This document shows, piece after piece, positions 6,794 through 15,999 of a stretch of 34,271 nucleotides of DNA. Source of the DNA: Gemmatimonadaceae bacterium (GTDB lineage Bacteria > Gemmatimonadota > Gemmatimonadetes > Gemmatimonadales > Gemmatimonadaceae); contig JAICOJ010000025.1 in the NCBI GenBank assembly GCA_025930755.1, positions 1-34,271 of the forward strand, in the 5' to 3' direction. Within the stretch, counting starts at the first letter, position 1; each line of letters opens with the position of its first letter. The notes beneath the pieces were generated by a model. It had not been told where the DNA came from. It ran no database searches and saw nothing but the letters and a program-made list of their open reading frames with translations. The position numbers and the translations under genes are program-made.

Positions 6794-7800
6794 AGGCGCG
6801 CCTGCTGGCGGCGCTCACTTCCCGCTGGATGACGGCCGCGATGTTCGTCGTGGCCGCGCTCGCGGTCCTTCGCTTCTACGAACCCCCCGAGACACTCCTC
6901 CAGTCGCGCTTCGGCACGCCGGTGCTTCCCCTCGTGCCTCCAGCGACGCCGTCGGCCAGCGCGTTCGGCTTGAGCGGGGCGGTGCAGGTCCGCTTTGCGC
7001 TTCCCAACGAGGGCGTCGAGTATCCGCTCGAGGTGCATGGCGATCCCACCGAGCTCGAATACTCGTGGGTGCGCGTCACCGATTCAGTGGGTATCGACTC
7101 CATTCGTCCGCTCGATGGCGATACACTGGTCGCTCCCTCGGTGCCCGGATTTTACCGACTCGCGCTCATGCGCGGGCTGGAGCGCCGGATCCTCAATGGG
7201 CTCACCCTGGCGGTGATGGTACCGTTCGAGGAGAACCGAGGGGGCATTCTCGATGGCTACCGTATCGGCACCTTCCGCGCAGGGAGGCGCGGCGCGACCT
7301 CAGCGCGCCCCGATGGCTTCGTCCAGGTGCTCCCCGAGCTGGTGAACCTCCCGCTCTCGCGACACTTGCGGCTGGGCTCGTTCGTGGCGCCCGATGGGCA
7401 GACGACGTGGCCCCGTTATGCGGCGCTGGACCGGCGGCTGCTGGACAAGCTCGAGCTCGTTTTCCAACAGCTGTCGCGCTGGAGGCCCGACACCGCGACG
7501 GTGCAGCTGGCGGTCTCCGTGAACTCCGGGTTCCGCACACCCTGGTACAATCGCCGAGTCCCGCGCGCCGCGCGTGACAGCCGGCACCAGTTCGGCGATG
7601 CCGCTGACGTCGTCATCGACGCCGACGGCGATGGACGTGTGACGCGCGAAGACGCAAACCTCGTCGCCGCGGCGGTCGAGATGGTCGAGCAGTCGCACCC
7701 CGACCTCGCCGGCGGTCTTGGTCTCTATGTCAGCGGTCGCTATCGTCAGCCGTACGTTCACATCGACACACGCGGTACGCGCGCCCGCTGGCGGGGATAA
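6778..7800 (+). CDS. Second M15/MepK-like peptidase, membrane-anchored, with EF-hand loop
   Basis: A 340-residue paralogue of the preceding protein. Residues about 18-34 form a membrane anchor or uncleaved signal (MTAAMFVVAALAVLRFY). Residues 40-130 form a beta-rich region not seen in the first copy. The shared part begins near residue 170 (FVQVLPELVNLPLSRHLRLGSF) and includes NSGFRTPWYN, SRHQFGDAADV with zinc ligands His270 and Asp277, and YVHIDTRGTRARW with His328. The same position between ligands holds one canonical EF-hand loop, residues 281-292 (DADGDGRVTRED), where the first copy has two. The start overlaps the end of the first copy by 16 bases, so translation is probably coupled. Likely role: peptidoglycan crosslink hydrolysis outside the cytoplasmic membrane, with calcium stabilising the fold. 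Exact bond specificity unknown. Confidence 0.83.
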   Translation: MGSNLKARLLAALTSRWMTAAMFVVAALAVLRFYEPPETLLQSRFGTPVLPLVPPATPSASAFGLSGAVQVRFALPNEGVEYPLEVHGDPTELEYSWVRVTDSVGIDSIRPLDGDTLVAPSVPGFYRLALMRGLERRILNGLTLAVMVPFEENRGGILDGYRIGTFRAGRRGATSARPDGFVQVLPELVNLPLSRHLRLGSFVAPDGQTTWPRYAALDRRLLDKLELVFQQLSRWRPDTATVQLAVSVNSGFRTPWYNRRVPRAARDSRHQFGDAADVVIDADGDGRVTREDANLVAAAVEMVEQSHPDLAGGLGLYVSGRYRQPYVHIDTRGTRARWRG

Positions 7801-7802
7801 CG

Positions 7803-8260
7803 ATGGCAAGCGACGAGGGAGCAGCGTCGGACACGCACCCCTTCCTGCGTGACCGGATCATGCGGAAGCTGGAGACGCTCTCCAACGATCGTCTCTACCA
7901 GGTCCTCGACTACGTCGAATTCCTCGAATCGCGGTACGCGGAGCGGCAGCCCACGGCGGCGAGCGTATTCCAGCGATTCACCGAGGGACTCGAGGACACG
8001 ATGCGCGCAGGCCGACTGTCGGCCGACACGATCGCGCAGACGATGACTCTCATGAGTCGCGCGATGGGTGTCCTTTCCGGGGTGGCCGCGGCTGGCAAGT
8101 CCGTTGCATCGGATGTGGTCAACGCGGCATCGCGCCCCGCCCAGTGGAGCGGGACGCGCCCGCCCTCGGGGCAGGGGCCCACTGGAGGCAGCGAGGGGCA
8201 GCAGTCACCCCCTCCGTCCAGTGAGCCGCCCACGCCCACCGACTCAGGAGGCGCACCGAA

Positions 8261-8264
<4 letters not shown>
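7803..8264 (+). CDS. Small protein, DUF2281-like N-terminus, unknown function
   Basis: A 153-residue protein starting two bases after the preceding stop. Residues 14-44 (RDRIMRKLETLSNDRLYQVL, then DYVEFLESRY) resemble the 'L-P-E-x-L-x-x-E-V-L-D-F-I-E-F-L' helix pair of DUF2281-type proteins. A helical middle follows (residues 50-112, with SADTIAQTMTLMSRAMGVLSG). The last 40 residues are Pro/Gly/Ser rich and disordered. There is no signal peptide or membrane helix. Its stop overlaps the GTG start of the DUF1232 gene (GTGA), so the two are co-translated. Function unknown. Confidence 0.72.
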
Positions 8265-10320
<2,056 letters not shown>

Positions 10321-10324
10321 AGAG

Positions 10325-10450
10325 ACGGCAAAGACGTCAGAATACAGAACTCAGAATTCAGAGAAACCGACGGGGAGCCAGTCTTACGGCTCCCCGTGGT
10401 CGTTTTCTGAATTCTGAATTCTGTATTCCGACCTCTGACGTCTTTGCCGT
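10325..10450. repeat. Heptad inverted-repeat element (CAGAATT / AATTCTG)
   Basis: The left arm starts four bases after the guaB stop: ACGGCAAAGACGTCAG, then heptads CAGAATA, CAGAACT, CAGAATT, CAGAGAA (10338-10365). The right arm holds TTTTCTG, AATTCTG, AATTCTG, TATTCCG, ACCTCTG (10403-10437) and closes with the complement ACGTCTTTGCCGT. The outer ends pair exactly (ACGGCAAAGACGT with ACGTCTTTGCCGT). In the middle sits a 10-bp GC hairpin (10370-10379 with 10388-10397). The whole region can fold as one long interrupted stem. It separates guaB from the permease gene. Confidence 0.85.
10370..10406 (+). terminator. Intrinsic-terminator-like hairpin after guaB
   Basis: A perfect 10-bp stem (ACGGGGAGCC with GGCTCCCCGT), an 8-base loop (AGTCTTAC) and then GGTCGTTTT. 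It sits at the centre of the heptad inverted repeat and is placed to end guaB transcription before the permease gene. The T-run is short and separated from the stem by five bases. Confidence 0.6.
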
Positions 10451-10465
10451 TTGGACGAACTTCTA

Positions 10466-10494
10466 TTGACAAACCCACTGGGCCACGGGATTTT
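10466..10494 (+). promoter_or_regulatory. Possible sigma-70-type promoter for the permease gene
   Basis: TTGACA (10466-10471) is an exact -35 consensus. After a 17-base spacer comes GATTTT (10489-10494), a poor -10 box. It lies between the heptad element and the ribosome site (GCGGAG) of the gene at 10534, in the right place for an independent promoter. Confidence 0.35.
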
Positions 10495-10533
10495 GCCCGC
10501 GTCTTCCTACGTAATCCCCCCGCGGAGAACCCC

Positions 10534-11997
10534 ATGGGTCTATGGTCGAAGAAGAGCATCGCCCTCCTCCAGGCTGAAGCGAGTGGTGAGTCGCACGAGG
10601 CGACGCTCCGGCGTGCGCTGAGTGCCACGAACCTCACCCTTCTCGGGATCGGTGCCATCATTGGCGCCGGCATCTTCGTCCTGACCGGGACGGCGGCGGC
10701 CAACTACGCGGGCCCCGCGATCGTCCTCTCGTTCATTCTGGCGGGAACCGGCTGTCTGTTCGCGGGACTGTGCTACGCGGAGTTCGCGAGCATGATCCCG
10801 ATCGCCGGAAGCGCGTATACCTATTCGTATGCAACGCTGGGCGAGTTCATCGCCTGGATCATCGGCTGGGACCTCGTGCTGGAGTACCTGTTCGGTGCGG
10901 CGACGGTCTCGGTGGGATGGTCGGGGTATTTCGTCTCCTTCATGCGCAGCATTGGCGTGGACCTGCCGATGGAGTGGACGCAGGCGCCGTTCGCCTACTC
11001 GGCCGCCGAAGGGCTCTCGCGCACCGGAGCCATTCTCAACATTCCCGCGATCTTCCTCATCGCCGTGCTGACCACGCTGCTGGTCGTGGGTGTGAGGGAA
11101 TCGGCGGGGTTCAACAACATCGTCGTCGCCATCAAGGTCGCGATCATCTTTCTCGTGATCGGCTTCGGCTTCATGTTCGTCAACACCGACAACTGGAGTC
11201 CCTTCATTCCTCCCAACACGGGGGAGTTCGGCCAGTTCGGCTGGAGCGGCATCGTGCGTGGTGCGGGGGTGATCTTCTTCGCGTACATCGGCTTCGATGC
11301 GGTGTCGACGGCGGCACAGGAGGCCAAGAATCCACAACGAGACATGCCGATAGGCATCCTCGGGTCGCTCGCGTTCTGTACGATCCTCTACATCCTGATG
11401 TCGCTGGTGATGACCGGCCTCGTCCCCTACACGCAGCTCAACGTGCCGGACCCGGTGTACGTCGCGCTCGCGGCCGCTGGCCCGGGGCTGTCGTGGCTCA
11501 CGAAGCTGATATCGATCGGCGCGATGGCGGGGCTTGCTTCGGTCGTTCTCGTCATGCTGATGGGCCAGCCGCGCATCTTCTACTCGATGGCGCGCGATGG
11601 GCTGCTCCCGGCCGTGTTCGGCAAGGTGCATCCGCGCTTCCAGACGCCATACATCACGACGATCGTTACCGGCGTCATCGCCGCCGCCGTTGCCGGCCTG
11701 TTTCCGATCGGCGTTCTCGGCGAGCTCGTCTCGATCGGAACGCTGCTCGCGTTCGTGATCGTCTGCGCAGGTATCTGGGTGTTGCGCGTCAAGTCGCCCG
11801 AGCTGCCACGTCCGTTCAAGACGCCACTCGTGCCCCTGGTGCCCATCCTGGGCATTCTGATTTGCGGCTATCTCATGTCGAGCCTTCCGGGGGACACGTG
11901 GCTCCGCCTGATCATCTGGATGGCGATCGGTCTGGTGATCTATTTCGCGTATAGCGTTCGCAAGTCCCGCTTCGCGGGGGCCCCGCCAACGCGCTGA
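10534..11997 (+). CDS. APC-superfamily amino-acid permease (cationic amino-acid transporter type)
   Basis: A 487-residue integral membrane protein. The ATG reading M-G-L-W-S-K-K-S has GGAG at good spacing; an upstream TTG lies inside the repeat element and is unlikely. The N-terminal [24 protein letters not shown] is the hallmark first helix of the APC family, with the unwound GAIIGAGIF substrate site. ACYAEF-like [21 protein letters not shown] marks helix 3, and [25 protein letters not shown] is typical of YfnA/CAT-type members. I count 12 or more hydrophobic segments. It probably imports amino acids by proton symport; substrate cannot be read from sequence. The terminator at 12026-12060 follows. 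Confidence 0.92.
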   Translation: MGLWSKKSIALLQAEASGESHEATLRRALSATNLTLLGIGAIIGAGIFVLTGTAAANYAGPAIVLSFILAGTGCLFAGLCYAEFASMIPIAGSAYTYSYATLGEFIAWIIGWDLVLEYLFGAATVSVGWSGYFVSFMRSIGVDLPMEWTQAPFAYSAAEGLSRTGAILNIPAIFLIAVLTTLLVVGVRESAGFNNIVVAIKVAIIFLVIGFGFMFVNTDNWSPFIPPNTGEFGQFGWSGIVRGAGVIFFAYIGFDAVSTAAQEAKNPQRDMPIGILGSLAFCTILYILMSLVMTGLVPYTQLNVPDPVYVALAAAGPGLSWLTKLISIGAMAGLASVVLVMLMGQPRIFYSMARDGLLPAVFGKVHPRFQTPYITTIVTGVIAAAVAGLFPIGVLGELVSIGTLLAFVIVCAGIWVLRVKSPELPRPFKTPLVPLVPILGILICGYLMSSLPGDTWLRLIIWMAIGLVIYFAYSVRKSRFAGAPPTR

Positions 11998-12016
11998 CGA
12001 GCGTCGCAGAACTCGC

Positions 12017-12024
12017 TATCTTTG
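12017..12024 (+). promoter_or_regulatory. TAnnTTTG element (TATCTTTG) before the DHH gene
   Basis: TATCTTTG is an exact match to the Bacteroidota-type -7 element TAnnTTTG. It lies 20 bases after the permease stop and just before a strong hairpin. Transcription would begin near 12030, inside the hairpin's left arm, which would prevent that hairpin from forming in the new transcript while leaving it intact for read-through from the permease gene. Confidence 0.4.
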
Positions 12025-12025
12025 A

Positions 12026-12060
12026 ACGCGGCGCCCCGAGTGGGCGCCGCGTTTCGTTTC
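12026..12060 (+). terminator. Intrinsic terminator after the permease gene
   Basis: A perfect 11-bp GC-rich stem (ACGCGGCGCCC at 12026-12036 with GGGCGCCGCGT at 12042-12052), a 5-base loop CGAGT, and then TTCGTTTC. It lies 29 bases downstream of the permease stop codon. Confidence 0.7.
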
Positions 12061-12137
12061 TCCCCCCCGTCCGGAGGTGGCTGCTGCCGTCGACGCTGCT
12101 CGAGATTCCCCAGGCGCGCCGCGAGATCATTGAGCGG

Positions 12138-13127
12138 ATGGGAGACGGGCTCCGGGACGGGGCGACCGTCGTGCTCTCGACGCACGTCAATGCCGATGGC
12201 GACGGGTGTGGCTCCGAGGCGGCGCTCGCGCTATTGGTTGCGCAGCGCGGACTCTCAGCGCGCATCGTCAATCCGACGCCTTGGCCAGTGATGTTCGACT
12301 TCCTGCTCGCCGGTGTCCGCGAGGAGAGCAAGCGTGGAGCGGCCGCGCTCGGACAGGCCGACCTCTTGATCGTCGTCGACATCAGCGATGTTCGCCGACT
12401 CGGCACGCTGGCCGAGCCGGTGCGCGCGATGAAGGGCCCGCGCTTCGTCATCGACCATCACGTGCCGGGCGAAGAGCCACCGGGCGACATCGTGCTCGCG
12501 GACACCGCGGCCTGCGCCACGGGCGAGCTGGTGTACGATCTCGCGCAGGTGCTCGATCTCGACATCACTCCCGAGATCGCGCGCGCGCTCTACACCGCCC
12601 TGCTCACCGATACGGGCGGATTCCGCTTCAGCAATACGTCGCCGCGCTGCCACGCTATCGCGGGCGAGCTGCTGTCGCGCGGCGTCGACCCCGAGGAGAT
12701 GTATCGGCGCATCTACGCGTCGGTGCCCATCGGGCGGCTTCATCTCCTGCGCGACGCGCTTCACACCCTGGAAGTGGACGAATCGATTGGTCTCTCCTGG
12801 ATTTCGTTGCCCGCGGGCGTGATGGAGAAATACGCCCTGCGATCCGAGGAGCTCGATGGGATCGCCGAGCATCCGCGATCCATCGCGGGAACGCGAATGG
12901 CGATCTTCTTCCGCGATCTGGGCCACGGGCAGGTGAAGGTGTCGTTTCGCAGTGCGGGCACCGTGGACGTCAACCGCTTCGCCAAGCGCTTTGGCGGGGG
13001 CGGCCACGCCCGAGCGGCCGGCGCGCTCATCCCGGGGTCGCTCGATACGGTTCGCACCCGTGTCGTCGCGGAGGCGCGCGAGTACCTTGGCGCCGCCGAC
13101 GCTCTTGGTCCCCTGTCGGCCCGCTAG
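12138..13127 (+). CDS. DHH-family phosphoesterase (NrnA-like)
   Basis: A 329-residue protein of the DHH/DHHA1 family, which degrades nanoRNAs and 3'-phosphoadenosine phosphate or linear dinucleotides using manganese. Motif I is HVNADGDGCGSE (His16, Asp20, Asp22; the family usually has Pro where this has Ala19). Motif II is VVDISD near residue 81, motif III VIDHHVPG (Asp106, His107, His108), motif IV near LLTDTGGFRFSN. The DHHA1 C-terminus ends in RFGGGGHARAAGA. The ATG at 12138 has no clear ribosome site. In-frame codons upstream encode a plausible continuation (LLEIPQARREIIER) after a strong GGAGG at 12073-12077, so a rare CTG start near 12084 is possible. Followed closely by the NifU-like gene. 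Confidence 0.92.
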   Translation: MGDGLRDGATVVLSTHVNADGDGCGSEAALALLVAQRGLSARIVNPTPWPVMFDFLLAGVREESKRGAAALGQADLLIVVDISDVRRLGTLAEPVRAMKGPRFVIDHHVPGEEPPGDIVLADTAACATGELVYDLAQVLDLDITPEIARALYTALLTDTGGFRFSNTSPRCHAIAGELLSRGVDPEEMYRRIYASVPIGRLHLLRDALHTLEVDESIGLSWISLPAGVMEKYALRSEELDGIAEHPRSIAGTRMAIFFRDLGHGQVKVSFRSAGTVDVNRFAKRFGGGGHARAAGALIPGSLDTVRTRVVAEAREYLGAADALGPLSAR

Positions 13128-13128
13128 G

Positions 13129-13136
13129 TAACTTTG
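13129..13136 (+). promoter_or_regulatory. TAnnTTTG promoter element (TAACTTTG), probably leaderless start
   Basis: TAACTTTG is an exact match to TAnnTTTG, placed immediately after the DHH stop codon. Only five bases separate its last G from the ATG of the NifU-like gene, so transcription would start at or next to the ATG and give a leaderless message. No Shine-Dalgarno sequence is present before that ATG, which agrees. Confidence 0.5.
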
Positions 13137-13141
13137 GTCGT

Positions 13142-13414
13142 ATGCCCCACCCCCTTCGTCGCTCCCGGCAAACGGTCGAGGACCGCATCGGCGATGCGCT
13201 CACGCAGGTGGCGATCATGCTGCGTCTCGATCGCGCCGTCCTCGAGCTCGTGACGTTCGAGAAGGCCACGGGTGTCGCCGTGCTCCGCCTTCATGGCGAC
13301 TGCCCCGATTGCCAGATGTCGGTGAGTGCGTTGCATGCCGGTATCGAGGCGCAGCTGCGCATGCGGGTGCCGGAGGTGCGCGAGGTCCGCGCGCTCGCGG
13401 CGGACACCCCATGA
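13142..13414 (+). CDS. NifU-like C-terminal domain protein (Fe-S cluster scaffold or carrier)
   Basis: A 90-residue protein. The segment LHGDCPDCQMSVSALHAGIE carries the C-x-x-C pair and the following helix of the NifU C-terminal/NfuA domain, which binds a [4Fe-4S] cluster between two subunits and passes it to target proteins. The N-terminal helix VEDRIGDALTQVAIMLRLD fits the family. The ATG is chosen because the domain begins within 15 residues of it and a TAnnTTTG box lies just upstream. Its TGA overlaps the ATG of the ApbC/Mrp gene, another Fe-S carrier, so the pair is translationally coupled and probably works together in Fe-S protein maturation. Confidence 0.85.
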   Translation: MPHPLRRSRQTVEDRIGDALTQVAIMLRLDRAVLELVTFEKATGVAVLRLHGDCPDCQMSVSALHAGIEAQLRMRVPEVREVRALAADTP

Positions 13415-14550
13415 CGTTGCGTGGTCGGATCGTCGAGGCGTTAGGCGGCATCACCAACCCACGCACCGGCCGGACGGTCATCGAAGGCGCGATGGTTCGC
13501 GATCTCGCGCTCACCGACGACGGCAAGGTCCGGCTCACCTTTCTGCTCGCGGCGCAGGATCCGGCGTCGCTCGTGCGCGACGTACGGCACACCATCGAGC
13601 GGGTGGAGGGGGTGAGTGAAGTCCGCGTCGACGTGAAGGATCCGTCGCAGGCGCAGCGGGCGGCGCCACAGGGGGCGCCGCCTCCGGCGGCCAACCCGCG
13701 CGCGCTGCCGGTGATGGAGCCCCCCCGCGCCGCACCCGGCCCGCAGCGCCCCGCGCCACCAGCGCCGGTCAGCTATCCGAATCTGGGCCGCATCATCGCG
13801 ATCTCGAGCGGCAAGGGCGGCGTCGGCAAATCGACGGTCGCTACGAACGTCGCGGTGTCGCTCGCTCGCTCGGGAGCACGCGTCGGCCTGATGGATGCCG
13901 ACATCTACGGGCCTAACGTCCCGCGCATGATGGGCATCGATGAGCCACCGCCGGTCGAGAACGAGCGCATCATCCCCCTCGAGGCGCACGGTGTGAAGCT
14001 GATGAGCATCGGCTTCATGGTGGCGCGGGACGCACCCGCCATCTGGCGGGGCCCGATCATCATGAAGGTGATCACGCAGTTTCTGCGGGATGTCGTCTGG
14101 GGAAAGCTCGACTACTTCCTCGTCGACATGCCGCCCGGCACGGGCGACGCGCAGCTCTCCCTGGTGCAGGCGACCCAGGTGCACGGCGCCGTGATCGTGA
14201 CGACACCGCAGGAGGTCGCCATCGGCGATGCCCTCCGCGGCGCCAAGATGTTCGAGCGGGTCGGGGTGCCGGTGCTCGGCATCGTCGAGAACATGAGCTA
14301 TTTCGAGTGCACGCATTGCGGGAAGCCGAGCCCGCTCTTCGGCTCCGGCGGAGGCGCGCGACTCGCCAGGGAGCTCGGCGTGCCGTTGCTGGGCGAGATT
14401 CCACTCTATCAACGCGTGCTCGAAGGCGGCGACACGGGGCGGCCGATCGTGGTATCCGAGACGGACTCGGGGGCCGCGCGTGCGCTCGCCGCGACGGCGA
14501 CGCAGCTCCGTCGGGTGCTCGACAGCCAAGGAGAGGCAATAGGGGTGTGA
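13411..14550 (+). CDS. apbC: Mrp/ApbC-family P-loop ATPase, Fe-S cluster carrier
   Basis: A 379-residue protein. Residues 1-75 are a MIP18/DUF59 domain (RIVEALGGITNPRTGR onward). A Pro/Ala-rich linker covers about 80-120. The ATPase domain has the deviant Walker A ISSGKGGVGKST (residues 131-142, Lys135 and Lys140), the segment LMDADIYGPNVPRMMG, and the Walker B-like LVDMPPGTGD. The C-x-x-C pair at Cys300 and Cys303 (ECTHCGK) is the cluster-binding site of dimeric ApbC. The protein binds and transfers [4Fe-4S] clusters to apoproteins. Both ends overlap neighbours: ATGA with the NifU-like gene and GTGA with the MATE gene. Length is normal for DUF59-containing members. Confidence 0.95.
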   Translation: MTLRGRIVEALGGITNPRTGRTVIEGAMVRDLALTDDGKVRLTFLLAAQDPASLVRDVRHTIERVEGVSEVRVDVKDPSQAQRAAPQGAPPPAANPRALPVMEPPRAAPGPQRPAPPAPVSYPNLGRIIAISSGKGGVGKSTVATNVAVSLARSGARVGLMDADIYGPNVPRMMGIDEPPPVENERIIPLEAHGVKLMSIGFMVARDAPAIWRGPIIMKVITQFLRDVVWGKLDYFLVDMPPGTGDAQLSLVQATQVHGAVIVTTPQEVAIGDALRGAKMFERVGVPVLGIVENMSYFECTHCGKPSPLFGSGGGARLARELGVPLLGEIPLYQRVLEGGDTGRPIVVSETDSGAARALAATATQLRRVLDSQGEAIGV

Positions 14551-15998
14551 GCGCCGGCCGGCAGCTGGAACAGGGCGCAGACGATACGCGGCCGCCTGGC
14601 GATACGCCGGCGGCCGCGTTGCCGATGGACGCTCACGAGGGCGTTCCGGCGATCGGCGTCACCGGCGAATTCGTCGCGCAGGCATCGCTCGTTCACCGCC
14701 CGCTGGCGGGAACGATCATCCGGGTCGCGGTTCCCTCGGTCGCTTCGGCCCTTCTCATGACGCTCTTCACGACCGTCGACGCCTTCTGGATCGGCACGCG
14801 CCTCGGTCCCATTGGGCTGGCCGCGGTGTCCACCTCCGTCTTCTGGATCTGGATGCTGATCGCGCTCGCCGAAATGGTGGCGGTGGGTCTCACGGCCGTC
14901 GCGTCGCGCCGGCACGGGCAACGGCGGCCGACGGAGGCTGCTCGCGCCGTCGGCGCGGCCCTCGTCTTCTCGCTCGGACTCGGGCTGGCCGTCGCCCTGG
15001 TGGGATTGCTGCTCCTGGACTGGCTCTTCGCGGTGATGCACACCCCACCGGACGTGACCGCGTTAGGCAGGCGCTACCTCACCGCCTACCTCGCCGGGTG
15101 CCCGCTGATCTTTGGCTACTTCGCCATCGACGCCGCCTTTCGAGCGTCCGGCGACACGCGGACGCCCTTCCTGCTGCTCACCGTGTCGGTGGTCGCGGCG
15201 CTCGTCCTCGATCCGATTCTCATTCTCGGGCTCGGACCGGCCCCGGCGCTCGGGATCGCCGGCGCCGCGATCGCCACGATCCTCACGCGCGGATCGGCGT
15301 TCGTGCTGGGTCTCGTGCTCCTGATGCGACGCTCGATGATCCGACTGGTGGGGCCAACCGAGCGCGCCATCCCGCTCATTGCCCGCATTGGTCTTCCGAC
15401 GGCCGCCACCGGGATGATCTTCAGTCTGATTTACGTCCTGATGACACGTACGACCACCCAGTTCGGGACCCCGGCGCTGGCGGCGTTAGGCATCGGGCAC
15501 CGCGTGGAGAGCTGGGCCTACATGGTCGGCGTCGGCTTCGGCGCCGCGGCGGCCGCCATCGTCGGCCAGAACCTCGGGGCGGGCCAGGTCAGTCGCGCCG
15601 AACGGTCGGGGTGGATCACCACCGGCTTCGCGAGCGTCGTCGGTGTCGCGGCGGCGGTCGTCGAGATCGTCTTCGCGGAGGAGTTCGCCTCACTCTTCAC
15701 CGACGACCCGGCCGTGATCGCGGTGAGCGCGAGCTACCTGCGGATCTGCGCCCTGTCCCAGGCCTTCGTCGGTGCCGAGCTCGTGCTCGAGGGGGCACTC
15801 GGCGGGGCGGGGCACACCTTTCCGCCCATGTTGACCTCCACCGCCCTCACGGCGATTCGCATCCCGCTCGCGGCGTGGGCGGCGAACCGATGGGGTATCG
15901 ACGGGATCTGGTGGGTGATTTGCCTCACTGCCACCGCGCGCGGCATCGCCATGATGGTGCTCTGGCGGCTTGGCCGCTGGAAACGCAAATCCCTGTGA
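14547..15998 (+). CDS. MATE-family efflux transporter
   Basis: A 483-residue membrane protein. The GTG start overlaps the ApbC stop and has AAGGAGAGG upstream. A hydrophilic N-terminus of about 50 residues precedes the first helix. Twelve membrane segments can be traced in two halves of six. Recognisable MATE features are PSVASALLMTLFTTVDAFWIG in helix 1-2, DAAFRASGDTRTPF in the first half, and the second-half counterparts GQNLGAGQVSRAERSGW and EGALGGAGHTFPPM. MATE proteins export cationic drugs or metabolites in exchange for sodium or protons. The substrate cannot be told. It ends one base before the SAM hydrolase start. Confidence 0.93.
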   Translation: MSAGRQLEQGADDTRPPGDTPAAALPMDAHEGVPAIGVTGEFVAQASLVHRPLAGTIIRVAVPSVASALLMTLFTTVDAFWIGTRLGPIGLAAVSTSVFWIWMLIALAEMVAVGLTAVASRRHGQRRPTEAARAVGAALVFSLGLGLAVALVGLLLLDWLFAVMHTPPDVTALGRRYLTAYLAGCPLIFGYFAIDAAFRASGDTRTPFLLLTVSVVAALVLDPILILGLGPAPALGIAGAAIATILTRGSAFVLGLVLLMRRSMIRLVGPTERAIPLIARIGLPTAATGMIFSLIYVLMTRTTTQFGTPALAALGIGHRVESWAYMVGVGFGAAAAAIVGQNLGAGQVSRAERSGWITTGFASVVGVAAAVVEIVFAEEFASLFTDDPAVIAVSASYLRICALSQAFVGAELVLEGALGGAGHTFPPMLTSTALTAIRIPLAAWAANRWGIDGIWWVICLTATARGIAMMVLWRLGRWKRKSL

Positions 15999-15999
15999 G

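Noticed and set aside
13438-13445. Repeated GTTAGGC/GCCTAAC heptamers (13439, 15062, 15485, 22573, and complements at 4594 and 13911) as a Chi-like or uptake motif
   Set aside because: By rough base-composition estimate about four copies on both strands would be expected in this length and I count six. That is not clear enrichment; a genome-wide count is needed.
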